From positions 51,106,646-51,170,645 of the forward strand of contig OY804582.1 of assembly GCA_963680875.1 (NCBI GenBank): 64,000 nucleotides of DNA, written 5' to 3'. The DNA is from Bathymodiolus brooksi (lineage: Eukaryota > Mollusca > Bivalvia > Mytilida > Modiolidae). This document shows positions 11,221 through 22,416 of the stretch, in pieces; the first letter of the stretch is position 1, and every line of letters starts with the position of its first letter. The notes beneath the pieces were generated by a model. It searched no databases. It was given only the letters and a program-made list of their open reading frames with translations, and was not told the origin of the DNA. The translations under genes were made by a program, and so were the position numbers.

Positions 11221-11415
11221 CTAGCATTGTAGAATTTTAAATAATTTATTAATTATGAATAACAATACCTGTATTCGTTTTCTTATTTATAGGAAATTCG
11301 AGGAATGCTGGAATATTTTGAAGATGTAATGAATTCCTCGTCTACTAGAAATGGTAAAAAAGTGTCAAAAAGTGTCAGACTTTGTCCAGAATTAAACTTT
11401 GATGAAAACAAATGA
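11221..11415 (+). other. 120-bp duplication unit 2 with exon-like ORF
   Basis: Second copy of the 120-bp unit. The acceptor TTATTTATAG is followed by GAAATTCGAGG, with one extra G compared with unit 1. The same frame then reads EIRGMLEYFEDVMNSSSTRN and could either splice at GTAAAA (about 11352) or run on to TGA at 11413-11415. The encoded peptide is conserved between copies apart from one synonymous change in GMLEY, consistent with an exon but also with a very recent duplication. No homologue recognised. Confidence 0.4.
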
Positions 11416-11828
11416 ATTCAATACAGTAAAAGGCCACCCTTCTGCAATGAAGAAAAAGAGAGGAGCGATATCTGTTGTGAGGGACAATTTAATATAATTT
11501 AAATATTTCACTGCATCTGAAATAGGGTCTGATAAGCTGGGTGGTCATTTGTGTCTCTTTAGGTGGGGAGGATGTGGTAGTTATCATATGGTGGTTGGAA
11601 TTATGAAATCAATGCCTATCACCACTAATGTTCTGAGTTCCAAATGAAATGAAATTAAAAGTGGCCTTAAACACCATTGATTTAATGGCCTCTTAAGGTT
11701 CACCAGGTTTGGTAATGTTTTTCTATGTCTGTCAAAATCCAGGGTGACAACATTGTGAAACATAGCTTGTTCAAAGCAGGTCTGAATGGGAAAAGATTTT
11801 AAAATCTTCATATTAAACCCTAAACCGA

Positions 11829-12200
11829 ATTGGTGGTGTAATGGTAAGCGTGCCCGTCTTAAGTGTGGTAGATCATGTGTTTTGGCCGTGATTGGGTTAG
11901 ACAGAAGACTATAAAATTTATATTTGCTGCTTCACTGCTAAATACATGTAGGTTTGAGGAGTAAGAGCAAAGACTTGGTTGGCCCAGAATCAGGATAATG
12001 TATCTGAGTGAAGCGATATATCTATCCGAGGACTGTTGTTTCAGTGAGCTAGCACTATAAAGATCCAATTAAAGGTGTTGGTCTAGTACAAAGTGGACAT
12101 CATCATCATTTCATTGAATGCAACTTGTTCTCACCATGATGAAGCTAACAAAATTTTTCATTTGGCGCTAAACAACAATCACTCACTCATTCACTCAGAA
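11829..12200 (+). mobile_element. tRNA-derived SINE, family C
   Basis: A-box-like GGTGGTGTAATGGTAAGCGTG at the head, then a tRNA-unrelated body (TCAGTGAGCTAGCACTATAAA, GGTCTAGTAC, ATCATCATCATTTCATTGAA) and tail with CACCATGATG..GCTAAC and GGCGCTAAACAACAATCAC. Matches the minus-strand copy at 1628-1990. Confidence 0.8.
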
Positions 12201-12561
12201 ACCATGTAAAACAGTCTGTATAATCATTTAATGTGTGGGTTTTTTTTAATATTCATTATATGTATATTGTCAAAAAATGCATAATTTATTTGTACGACCT
12301 TTAGAAAAGTTAGCCATTGGTAAGCTTATCTGGTCTGTTTTGAAGTGAGTGCAAATCAATTCTATTTTTATCTACAATGTACGTATATATACTGCTTGTA
12401 TCCTACAATGTCAAATTTTACCGAAAAGAGCTGAAGCAGACGTTGTTCTAATTGTTCCAAGGGTTTCCTTTATCACTTACTCGCTTATACAACACCATTT
12501 CTTACCAGAAAAGCATTATTGGGTCCATGAATAGTTAACACTGAATTTTATTTGACCCCTT

Positions 12562-12776
12562 AATTGGCGTTCATGGTCGTCATCCTATGATAGTTGGATT
12601 GATAGCTACTTATTGAATCAGTGCCTATCACTACTAAAGTTATGAGTTCAAATCCTGCTCATGGTGAAGTTTCATTTATATAACATTATGTGGTGAAGTT
12701 TGTCAGTGATTTGCAGCTGGTCTGTGGTCACTCTGGTTTCCTCCACTTATAAAATTGACTGTCACGAAATAACAGA
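12562..12776 (+). mobile_element. SINE, family A, degraded
   Basis: Recognisable by ATCAGTGCCTATCACTAC, GAGTTCAAATCCTGCTCATGG and CTCTGGTTTCCTCCAC. Its tail is truncated after GACTGTCACGAAATAAC. Confidence 0.75.
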
Positions 12777-12927
12777 ATGCATTTTTTATTGATAAAAGCA
12801 ATACCAAATATAGGTATAGCTATGAAATGTCAGATTTTAGTTTAAACTCAAAGCAGTTATCTTTTTCTTAATTTTTAGGTTTTAGTTGAAATGATTGATC
12901 AAGCTAAAGTTTATACTGTTGTGTTTC

Positions 12928-13145
12928 TTATAAATTCAGGATAGCCATCATTGCAAAGAAGAGCTTGGCATACAATTCTATGATTTCTTATTAATTCAAG
13001 ATGGCCGCCCATTGCATGGCAGAGTTTAATAATAAATTATATGATTTCTTATTATTTCAAGATGGCCGCCATTGCAGACAGAGTTTAACATAAATTATAA
13101 GATTTCATATTATTCAAGATGGCTGTCATTGCAAGACAGAGTAAA
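12928..13145. repeat. About 62-bp repeats with AAGATGGCCGCC
   Basis: Four diverged copies containing TTCAAGATGGCCGCCATTGCA and GCAGAGTTTAA. Confidence 0.85.
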
Positions 13146-13885
13146 ATTATTTGAGAAATATTGAAGAGAATCTTCCCTGAAAATACACAGCTGTACATAA
13201 ATGATTATCGGGTAGTAAGTAGATCATTTATAACCAGTCAAGCGATAACAACCTGTGTAGTAAATATTTCATGATATATTTCCTATTAAAACACAGTATA
13301 AAACAATATATATATTCCAATGCCAATTCATGGTCGATTTTGATCAAATTTATTTCACCAAGTGCAATATTAAATGTAGTTTCACCCTATAATTCCATCA
13401 GTTTTATAATTTATGATTTCTTTTAAGTGAATCACAAACCTGAATTTCGAACGTCAAATGATAGTACATTTAAAGACACATAATTTAAGCTTGTGTTTAA
13501 CCAAGAGCATTTGAAAACAGTGCTTCAAAGGAATATTTGAAAATAAATACAGAAAACTACATTTTTGCTTTTGTTGATACAAACTTTTTTGAAATCAGAA
13601 ATTAATGAAAATAATATGTTTACCTCAGGAAAAACACACGTTACTTGGAAAAAAACTGGTAACCACTTTTGACTACCACTTTAAAAGTATGGAGATTAGG
13701 ATAGGGACGACAATTTAGTCTTTTGTAACAGACAGCTACAATACTTCTACTCATTTTCGAACTCTCTCCATCTCTAGGGAGCCTACTCTCCACCACCTGG
13801 GGACATGCTGAGCAGCTCTGTTGGTTGAGCCCTGGGAACCTTCACCAGTCCCCATGACTTACAATAAAAGATAATCGTGTTAAAA
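13146..13885. other. Gene-free stretch
   Basis: AT-rich. Contains one GC-richer patch at 13750-13860 (CTCCATCTCTAGGGAGCC) with a short inverted repeat. No ORF or repeat family recognised. Confidence 0.35.
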
Positions 13886-14240
13886 AGTCCATTTACACAA
13901 TTATTTCGTCAAAAACTTGGTCAAAGTTTTTTTGACTGAAAATTTGTACAAAGAAAATGTTTTCAAAGTTTTCTCGTTTACACGATAAAATTTGGTCAAA
14001 GATTGATCAAAGTTTTTATCCCAAATTACCTTTCGGTGGATTAAAAGACAAAAAAATGGCTGAATTAGATCTTGATTCCGAAAAGATGTTTAGATTGGTC
14101 AATTCCCATCAAAGTTTTTAGAAAAAAGGATGAGTTTCTAGTTTGTCAAAGTCCATCAAATTTCTTTGACAAAGTCTTTGATGCAGGAATACACGATCAA
14201 AGAACTTTGACCAAGTTTTTAATGGAAACGGGCCTTTAGA
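13886..14240. mobile_element. Non-autonomous TIR element (MITE)
   Basis: AAAAACTTGGTCAAAGTT at 13911-13928 is the exact reverse complement of 14203-14220. Outer ends AAAAAGTCCATTTACAC and AATGGAAACGGGCCTTT are loosely complementary. Many internal TCAAAG/CTTTGA words. No transposase. Confidence 0.75.
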
Positions 14241-14266
14241 TAAAATTGCTATTTATATTTTTTTAG

Positions 14267-14395
14267 GTAAAACAATGCCAAAAAGGAAAGATGAAATATC
14301 TACATACATTAACTAGCAAGGCTGTCGAAGCTACACAGGATAAAGGCAATCCACGAATACTCATGACGATTGTCGAAAGCATGTTGAAACAATGA
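14267..14395 (+). CDS. Candidate terminal exon, unknown gene
   Basis: Directly after a strong acceptor-like tract (TATTTTTTTAG, ending at 14266), a 42-codon open frame runs to TGA at 14393-14395. It reads VKQCQKGKMKYLHTLTSK, then AVEATQDKGNPRILM and TIVESMLKQ. Its amphipathic, codon-like composition differs from the surrounding AT-rich noise, so it may be a last coding exon. In phase 0 it could follow exon-like unit 1 at about 11171-11229 if the donor there is used, but this is speculative. I do not recognise the protein; a chance ORF is possible. Confidence 0.35.
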   Translation, partial: VKQCQKGKMKYLHTLTSKAVEATQDKGNPRILMTIVESMLKQ

Positions 14396-14708
14396 ATTAC
14401 ATTGTATATTTACAAAATGATTTAGTTGTATTGCCTGTGTAGACAGTAATTCACAAAACAAAGTCCGTGCGAAGATGATATCCTTCAACAATTCACGTGG
14501 ATTAATGCAGATGTAAATGACTCATTACAGAGATGTATTACATAGATGCCCATCCACATTAATTACTAAGATCTCAGAGTGAATTAAAAACTGGTATTTC
14601 ACAGTGAAAAAATGAGGTTTACAAATGTGTGAGATTGCATTATAAAAGTAATCTATGTTGAAAATATCATTGAGTGTATGACAATGGAGATAAACACCTT
14701 TTTGGGTT

Positions 14709-14873
14709 AGAATTAGAGTTATGGTGTTTAATGCCACTTTCAACAATATTTCAGCTATACTGTGGTAATCAGTTTTATTGGTGGATGACATCAGAGTACC
14801 TGGAGATAACCACCGACCTGCCACAAATCACTGACAAAATGTATGATATAATGTTGTATCGAGTGGGCCCTGA
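14709..14873 (-). mobile_element. SINE, family A, 5'-truncated (minus strand)
   Basis: Complement of the tail (ATGGTGTTTAATGCCACTTTC, AATATTTCAGCTATA) followed by the central region (ACCGACCTGCCACAAATCAC). It stops near GTATCGAGTGGGCCC, before the head. Confidence 0.8.
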
Positions 14874-15238
14874 AGGAGGTAGACCTGGTAGGCCTTCATA
14901 TGCAGTCGGGCATACGTGCTCCGGAAAATTTGGAATAGTTAAAATATTACGTTATATTAGGTCAGACATGTACACGGCATCTTCAACAAACTAGAAGCGA
15001 TTATATATTACCCAAAGTCCCAACCCACCTAAAACTGTCTTACACAGGTCACATAATGAAACAGTCAAACTCTTACTTGATAAAAAGAGAACAGACAGGG
15101 CAGTCATTACAGTCAACATCATGTAATTAAATATAGACATCATTTAGCATAGTGGTTCTCAACCTTTTTCCCCTCATGGACCTCTTTTACTCTCAATTAT
15201 TTTGGTGGACCATCATAACCATTAGATGAAAACGCTTA

Positions 15239-15550
15239 TTAAGTCTCCCAAACAAAGTTTGGGAGACTTATTGTTTTCTATAGAATCCTATGGGAAACTT
15301 GAAATTTCGTACATTAATGTTGATAACTTCTAACTGGATAATGATAGAGACATAAAATTTGACATAGTGATAGGTCACCATTAGAGGAGCAATTCTGCAT
15401 TTTCAAAATGTTCAAGATGTCTGCCATTTTCAAAATGGCTGCCAAAACACGGCATAAAAATGGGGGGTAAAAATTCAACATTGTCCGATATCATCAAAAT
15501 TTGATATGTGGGTAGATAGTGTCAGTGGCCGGTTTGGGAGACTTCATAAT
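15239..15550. mobile_element. Dispersed repeat with TTTGGGAGACTT ends
   Basis: Starts with a small palindrome (GTCTCCCAAAC AAA GTTTGGGAGAC, 15243-15267) and ends with GGTTTGGGAGACTTCAT at about 15531-15547. The interior has CAAGATGTCTGCCATTTTC and AAAATGGCTGCC words. No ORF. Probably a short non-autonomous element. Confidence 0.55.
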
Positions 15551-16780
15551 CGTTAGATTACAATCATATCTTGTTTTATTTTTTACTAATAAATAATTTT
15601 AGGAATTGTATTATAGAAATAGTAAATGTATATGCTATGCTTTATTTGGAGTAAAACTAATTTAATGAAAATAAACCTGTATTTAACAACTAAATTCTAT
15701 GGATCAGTTATGTACACTAGAAAAATAACTAATAATAAACCATTTGAATATACAGTAAAAATAACATGAATTTGAAAAAAAAAATAACCATACGCCATGT
15801 TGCTGGCAAAACAATGACTAGTATTGAGACTGAGAATACATCAAACAAAATACCAAGACAGTATCGTTATCAGTAACCTTGCCTGTAACCTTGAGTGTGA
15901 GTGAGAGCTTGTTTGCAAGGACAGAGTGTATGAAGACAGTGGTGTTTGCTGTTCGCAGGAGGGAGGGAGTCGTGGTGGCCCCAGTAGGCGTTACTAACAA
16001 TTTGACAGTTTGTTATGTCAGAATCAATTAAATCTGAAAGTAGACTGTTGTTAACTTGGAGGACCCTTAATATCAGCAAGGATGCATTGCTTTAATATGG
16101 GTAACACAAACCTAAGATAACACCATCATAAATAAACTGCTATTCAGAAAAAAAGGTATATCGTGTGTATGTATGTATGTACATAATATCAGTGGTGATG
16201 TTGCAAATATATTTTACCAGAGTTGTGCACAGATATATAATAATCAACAGGTATATGAAGCACAGACTCGGGTGCCAAAATGCAACAGTATCTTAAAGGC
16301 CGTTTCACACAAGTGTCAAAAGCTCAGTCCACTTCATCTTGATCGATGATGTACGGGTGAGCACACATACCACAGTCCAAAGGCAACTCATCTTAATGTC
16401 TGTATGTTGTCTTCCGTTTGGGCAAGATCTTGCTTTTTGATAGGTGTTTCCACCCCTCACCAAATATTTCCTAATCCATTATTCTTATTTACACTTTTTT
16501 TTATTTTCATTATCATCATTTTTACTTTTATACTTTCAAAGGTTGCATACATCAGATATCGACCAAATTACTTATTTAGGTTTCACATTTGTTTTAAAAA
16601 AGGAATAACTACCCCTTTACTTTTTTTTGTTATTTTGTTTGAAGGTGGAAACAAATCCTGATAATAAATTTCGGAATTTGCTGCAAAAGTAACGTCAATT
16701 GTTCTTCTCATTAGATTGAAGCTTCCCTACATATACACGAACTTAAAGAATAAAGTTCTAAAAGTAAATGTCTATCAATA
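15551..16780. other. Gene-free stretch
   Basis: AT-rich non-coding sequence; short ORFs here lack splice context and recognisable motifs. Confidence 0.35.
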
Positions 16781-16825
16781 GCTATTTTATGCTACTACAT
16801 TCTTCTAAAAGTGTCCAAATTGAAC

Positions 16826-17061
16826 GAACGCCGTCAAATTTAAAATTGCACCATGTAAGCATGAATCCATCTTCAACTTTTTTTTTTGCCAATAACCAGA
16901 GGCCCCTAATAATTTGGTTTATATGCCACTGGGTCACTGTCATGACTGCCTGCTTTGTGGCACACTCCAATAGGCTATCAACTCTATTATTATGCCTGGA
17001 ATCGCTCCGAAACAGAACGCCTTCAAATTTAAAATTGCACCACATAAGCAAAAATCCATCA
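16826..17061. repeat. Pair of 45-bp direct repeats, 190 bp apart
   Basis: 16826-16871 and 17015-17061 share AACGCC.TCAAATTTAAAATTGCACCA and AATCCATC. Both are followed by a T-run and then GGC or CCA..AGGCCC, so a longer unit is duplicated. Confidence 0.75.
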
Positions 17062-17159
17062 TACATTTTTTTTGGCAGAAAGATGAGGCCCTGTTCTTAA
17101 GCACACCTAAATAACAATGGTAAATCCGGCACCCAAATCGTAAAATCTATCTGATAAAC

Positions 17160-17790
17160 ATCATTCGTAAATTATGGCATTGCTTGGTTACTCACGATTT
17201 ATTTTTGATATTCTGAATGCAAGAGGAGTATACCCAGTAATTATTCAATAGATACATATGAATTATTGAGATTTTCAAGATTAAAAAAAATCGTAAATTT
17301 ATCTTAAAGAAATAACAATGTCTGTTTCCTTGTGTGACATTAGTATAAGTGTCATCACGATCAATTATATCATTGTGTTTTCAACAATGGAAACAACTTC
17401 CTGTTTGAAACTTCTTATTAATGCAAACAAAAGTGTGAAATATATGTAATAAACAGTATTCATACATTATTGCTTTGTTGGTATGGTAGTAATTTATTTT
17501 CGATATTCTGAATGTTAGTCGCAATAGGAACGTCATGGCAGGCACATGTATCATACAATATAAACATGTTCCTTTTTGGAACATTGACACAAATAAAGCT
17601 GTAAAAGATATTTGTGTAATAAAAACAAAACTACTCTTGCATTTCAAATATGAAAATAAATCATTTGTAACAGAAAAAAAGATTATAATGAATTGATGAA
17701 TTATAGTACTATTGCATCCATGAATTACTACACTGTTCTGTTACTCATAATTTATTTTATATGTTTGAAATGCAAGAGTAGTTATACTAT
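17160..17790. mobile_element. Cluster of related MITE-like inverted repeats
   Basis: 17629-17673 and 17738-17782 are near-perfect reverse complements (AACTACTCTTGCATTTCAAA). Related half-copies with GATATTCTGAATG and ATTTATTTT lie at about 17190-17240 and 17475-17525. The interior is non-coding. Confidence 0.7.
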
Positions 17791-17920
17791 GATTCAATTT
17801 GAATTTAAAAACTTAAAAAATTAAATTAAAAAAATGTCTTTTATTGTTGTTATTCATGTCACAATCTCACAGTCATCAGTATGATACAATAAATAGGATT
17901 ATTTTGATTGATTTATTGTC

Positions 17921-18172
17921 AATTTGTGCTTAACGTCACTTTCAGCAATATTTCAGCTATATCATGGCAACCAGTTTTAGTGGTGGAAGAAGACGGAATA
18001 CCCGGAGAGAACTACGGGCAAGCAATTGGTAAGCTTTATCATTTGCAGCTGCGAGTCGGGTGCACCCTTTTTGTAATTTACAAAGCCGGGTGTGAACCCA
18101 CACCGTATTGGTGATAGGCTTGTATGAGTTGTTAGGTAATCCAACTACATAGCTCATTGAGCCACCTTAAAA
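17921..18172 (-). mobile_element. tRNA-derived SINE, family B (minus strand)
   Basis: On the + strand: tail complement CAATATTTCAGCTATATCATGG, central domain GGAATACCCGGAGAGAAC, then GGGTGTGAACCCACACC (B-box region) and GGTGATAGGCTTGTATGAG. The head differs from family A but the 3' half is shared. Confidence 0.8.
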
Positions 18173-19140
18173 TAAATAGAAGAAGTCATCATACAAATAC
18201 TATCATCAATGGTAATCGACCACCAGAATGCCCTTCTGATTTTAAAATAATCATGCCTGATTTCATGTGTGGCTGACCACTCATTGTACTGTGTAGTTTA
18301 TTGTGTGAATGTTTTCTTTACACAATTTTCAGTAATACTCATCTACATATAATATATATCAATATGAGGACTATGTTCAGGTAACCAGAACATGTAGAGA
18401 AAACAACAAAAAACACTTGTCAATTGTATGGTAAACTTCTTCACTGAAAGTACATCTTAACCTGATCTGACCATGAACTTGTAGCACAATTATAAAAGGA
18501 TAAAACTCAAAATAGACATTCAGTATCATTTAATGCACTAGGTCACGATGGTGTTTATTTGGAACAAGTTGAAGGACTAATTTTACTCCTCAGAAGCATC
18601 TTTTCTTCGGAAGCAATGCAATTATGTTCAGCAAAAGAGTTGTACTTTGGGGTTCTTAGCATTTGTGTATAGTTTTTTTGTGGGGTTGGGGAAGAGAGTG
18701 TATGTGCAGGACAAGGAACTTTGGATCATGGCCCTTGAGTCGGAAGTCATGATGACAGAAACCAAGACCTCCATCTTAACCCCCTCTATGCACAATAGGT
18801 GTGTTGTATTTTGAACAAGCTAGTCTCAATCCTTATTTTTGTAGGCATTCTTTGTTGCAAAATCATTTGCATTTGTACATGCTGTGCGTCTTTCCAGATT
18901 ACATTTGTTTTGTCCATCTTGACGGTGGCTATTATACTGCTCCCTCCAATTGGTGCATGGCCATTATCTTTAGTAGTGGATTCATCCAGCTCAATTGCAG
19001 ATGCAGTGTCAGGGCTTGAAATAAATATGATGTTATGTCAGATCATGGGTCTCCTTACATAAAAGGAGTGTGCATACAAGTCTTTGACGAAAAAAGGATT
19101 ATTTATACTCTAATGTATACCGATATACATGTATACTTAG
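18173..19140. other. Gene-free stretch
   Basis: No supported feature. An 87-codon hydrophobic frame at 18799-19062 has no homologue I recognise and no supporting splice site. Confidence 0.35.
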
Positions 19141-19159
19141 TCTCAGAAAATGCTAAGAC

Positions 19160-19850
19160 TACTCTGAAAAGCTTGACCATACCAAAGGGGTAAACATAAG
19201 ATACCAAAAGGGTAACCAGAAAATACCAAAGTGGTAATCAGATGATACCAAAGGATAATCAGTAGATACCAAAGTGATAATATGCAGATGTCAAATGGAT
19301 AATCAGAAGATACCAAAGTGGCAATCAGATGATACCAAAGGGGTAATCTGAAGATACTGAAGATTTAAGTTGCAATCAGATGATATCAAAGGCATAATCA
19401 TAAGATATCAAAGGTGTAGTCAGAAGATACCAAAGTGGTAATCAGATGATATCAAACGGGTAATCAGAAGATACCGAAGATTAAAGTTGCAATCAGATGA
19501 TACCAAATGGATAATCAGGATATACCAAAGTGGTAATCAGATGATGCCAAAGGGGTAATCATAAAATACCGAAGATTTATGTTGCAATCAGATGATGTCA
19601 AAGGTGTAATCGTAAAATACCAAAGGTGTAATAATAAGATACCGAAGATTTTAGTTGTAATCAGAAAATACCAAAATGGTAATCATAAAACACCAAAGGG
19701 ATAATCAGAAACTGTAACTCAAAGGACAGAAAATACAATGGCCAAAAGTGTGAATATACCAAAGGGGTAATCAGAAGCCGTATATCAAAAGACAGACAAT
19801 ACAATGTCCAAAAAGTTTGAAGATACCAAAGGGCTGAAAATAGGAAATAT
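19160..19850 (-). repeat. About 22-bp array derived from a PLE 3' UTR
   Basis: Roughly 25-30 diverged copies of AGATACCAAAGGGGTAATCAG. The right end (about 19690-19850) retains longer unique sequence: GGGGTAATCAGAAGCCGTAT, then AAAGACAGACAATACAATG.CC. The same order occurs in the single-copy minus-strand PLE UTR at 33336-33420. The array therefore appears to have grown from the conserved 3' end of a Penelope-like element. Confidence 0.8.
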
Positions 19851-20095
19851 TTAGGTGTAGCTATTAGAAATTATCTAGATAGGGGGGAGGGGCGGGTCCA
19901 TATATTAAAAATATAACTACAAAGGCCAATAAAAACTTAGGCTTCGTACGCAGAAACATGAAAAATTGTACATGTAAGGTTAAAAACCTTACTTATACAT
20001 CACTTGTTATTCCGGTTGTCGAATATTCTTTGTAGAGTAGGAGATATTTTTTACCATTTCAAACGGCCTCCTTGATGTGGAAAATTTCCTGTGCT
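19851..20095 (+). pseudogene. LINE reverse transcriptase C-terminal fragment
   Basis: Reads KYLGVAIRNYLD and, after a frame shift, ITTKANKNLGFVRRNMKNCT then VKNLTYTSLVIPVVEYS. This is the thumb region after RT in CR1/Jockey-like non-LTR elements (family pattern YLGV..., KANK.LGF.RRN, K...Y..LV.P.LEY). It is broken by a frame shift and stops. It is joined directly to the array on its left and to the CXC-type remnant on its right. Confidence 0.75.
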
Positions 20096-20104
20096 GTCTA
20101 CTTT

Positions 20105-20505
20105 TTCCCATCAATTAGTGAAATTAATGAGGAACGATTGACTTTGTTTTGTAAATCAAAAAACATCCAGTGTCATCAGCTACCACCTACAAAGACGCTT
20201 TGCAAAAACGCATACTGAGACGAAATTTCCAGGCAGCAGTTTGGAAACGCGCCTGTCAGTCGATATTCGGTCTACCATAAGCAGAAAAAACATGGATGGG
20301 TGATAGAGAAAAGATATGTTGTCCGTTTACTTGATGGACCAGCAGCCTGCACATGAGGCATTTTGATGCTGCTAATTAGCTGTACATGTGGGTGTAAAAC
20401 AAACTGCGCTACAAAACGTTGTTCTTGTATGTCACAAGGTTTATTATGGACATATGGCTGCAAATGCTCTGATCTTTGCCAAAACACGAATCGAAGATAG
20501 TCTCT
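20105..20505 (+). pseudogene. Broken Cys-rich CXC-type protein C-terminus
   Basis: In three frames, in order: EERLTLFCKSKNIQCHQLPP (about 20128), then YKDALQKRILRRNFQAAVWK (about 20188), then KHGWVIEKRYVV and LDGPAACT, a stop, ISCTCGCKTNCATKRCSC and CKCSDLCQN. This is the C-terminal layout of a common invertebrate family of uncharacterised, repetitive proteins: LPPT..AL, an NYQAA.W motif, HGW, P.P and a cysteine cluster similar to tesmin/CXC domains. Two frame shifts and at least one stop make it a pseudogene. The family is often multicopy and may be transposon-associated; its role is unknown. Confidence 0.65.
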
Positions 20506-20639
20506 ATCAGAAAGCGATAGATAAAGTGACGATGAGGATGAAGATTATAACGTGAAATCATAGTTTGAGACAAAAAGTACTGATAGTTGGATTCCAGGAT
20601 CTTGACCACAAAATTAATGCAAAAGACCCCCCTTGTTTG

Positions 20640-21120
20640 TCAAATATATAGAATTACTCCCATTAAATTAATCTTAGTGAGATTGGAACTACAGTAATTA
20701 CTGCAATATGAAGAATCGAGCAATAAAAAGTAGAGCACAGAACTTGTAGACATAACATTATTTCAACATTTTGAAATAATAAAGTAAAATTACCCCCCTT
20801 TTTTTAATTCACAAAAACAAGTGGTCTTTACATATATATGGTTATCATCTTTCTAGCATTAATGACATAAAATAAGCATATATAAATAACTGCCGAAGAA
20901 AAATAACTGAAATGATATACCCTAACAGATGAGAATGCTTGACTTTGTTTTTTCTGCTATTTTGCGGTACTCGTAAAGGTGCGCCTGTTGTACTATTTTC
21001 CGCCTATTTTAGCTGAGTACAACATTTGAATAAATAATCTACATATATTTATCCTTCGATTTGTGCAGCAAAAATGCTGTCTACAGGGGTATCCAGCACC
21101 AATTTGTTTTCCGGGTCTAG
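20640..21120. other. Gene-free AT-rich stretch
   Basis: Nothing supportable besides short A/T runs. Confidence 0.35.
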
Positions 21121-21124
21121 CTGA

Positions 21125-21165
21125 TGGGCAATTACGCCTTTGGTATCTTCAAACTCTTTTAATAT
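21125..21165 (+). mobile_element. PLE 3' terminus fragment
   Basis: ATTACGCCTTTGGTATCTTC followed by AAACTCTTTTA, the conserved end of the PLE 3' UTR seen throughout the window. Confidence 0.6.
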
Positions 21166-21577
21166 AATAAATTTAGTACAGAAATATTCTATGTTTGCTT
21201 GTTAAATGAGAATTATGTTTTCAATGCAAACCAAATAACGGGATTTTTATCGTACAATAAACATGGGAAATATCAATGTTCATGAATGTTCACAGGGAAA
21301 AGATGAATTGATATAATCGGACGGTCTGACGGAAATCCACGAGTAAAGAACGGACAATTATCATTAAACAGGGTAAAACATGAATAAAAGTAAATGTAAT
21401 TATTTTCGTTTTGCTTAGTTAAGGTTTCATTGTTCAATGTCCTGAAGAAGAATTTATTTTTGTTTTCAAAAGATGCCAATACACGTTTGAAAAAAAACCA
21501 AATGTATATCATTTATCTTGAGGACGAAGGCACTACCAATTTGTCCCTATTTATGTACTGATTTTATAGTCTTACTT

Positions 21578-21690
21578 ATTTCTTACTCCTCGGGAGCGCC
21601 TGAGTACGCCCCCGGTTTTTGTTTGGGTTCTTGTTGGTCGATCTTTATTTTTGTGTGTAGTGTGTTGTCTGTCCTTCGATTTTCGGAGGG
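21578..21690 (+). mobile_element. PLE 3' UTR fragment
   Basis: Contains CGGGAGCGCCTGAGTACGCC, then GGTTTTTG..TGGGTTCTTGT and a TGT-rich run ending CTTCGATTTTCGG. It matches the PLE UTR consensus visible at 34.75, 38.4 and 48.0 kb. A family A SINE inserted directly after it, and the UTR appears to resume near 21930 (CGATTTTCGGATTAGAATTT), with TCGATTTTCGG repeated on both sides. Confidence 0.7.
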
Positions 21691-21925
21691 ACCGTCGTGA
21701 TCGTGATCGTATGGCAGGTGAATTGTCAACTACCTATGCAACCAGTGTCTATCACCACTATGACGTTGCGAGTTCGAATCACGTTCATGGCGAGGTGGAC
21801 TCGATACAACATTATGTAATAAAGTTTGTCAGTGACTTGCGGCAAGTCGATGGTTTCCTCCTTCAATAAAACTGAGCGCCACGTTTTAACGGAAATATTG
21901 TTGAAAGTGGTGTTAAGCACCATAC
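21689..21925 (+). mobile_element. tRNA-derived SINE, family A, inserted in PLE UTR
   Basis: Head CGTCGTGATCGTGATCGTAT, B-box GAGTTCGAATCACG, centre GTCAGTGACTTGCGGCAAGT, tail AACGGAAATATTGTTGAAAG. Flanking TCGATTTTCGG (about 21676 and 21932) looks like a target-site duplication of about 11-13 bp. Confidence 0.85.
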
Positions 21926-22416
21926 ATACCCTCGATTTTCGGATTAGAATTTCCCCTTTTGTATCTTCAAGCTCTTTTTAAATTGCAATTTTTTTAAGAT
22001 TTCCTATTTTGAAGCGTTTTCATTGGCTAACCTGCATCGAGTGGAGATATAGAAATGTTATATTTATTTATTATGTGTTATTTATGTAATAAATTAGATA
22101 CTAAATAAATTAATATAGATATTATCCCAGTTGTACCACCTCTTTATATATTAAGGTTTCCACTTCAAGTAGTAATATTTTGGAAGAGTGGTTAGCGTCG
22201 CGTCCTTAACGTGTATCATTTTAAGCGAGGTGACATTTTTATACCATGCATTAGATTGTATGCAAACCAGATGGCGGTGAACATCAATGAACGGTCATCG
22301 CGGTGCTGACCTTTTTATTTCGTTTTCACTTATTGATCTTCAATATATCATTTCATATGGATAAAGACCACACCAGGGATACAATTAATATTCAAATATA
22401 AAAACTAGCTTATCAC

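Noticed and set aside
14267..14395. Assignment of this ORF to FANCD2 from a VK.CQK motif
   Set aside because: Similarity limited to a few residues and the rest does not fit.
18799..19062. Hydrophobic 87-codon ORF as a membrane protein
   Set aside because: Overlapping frames are equally open; no signal, splice or homology support.
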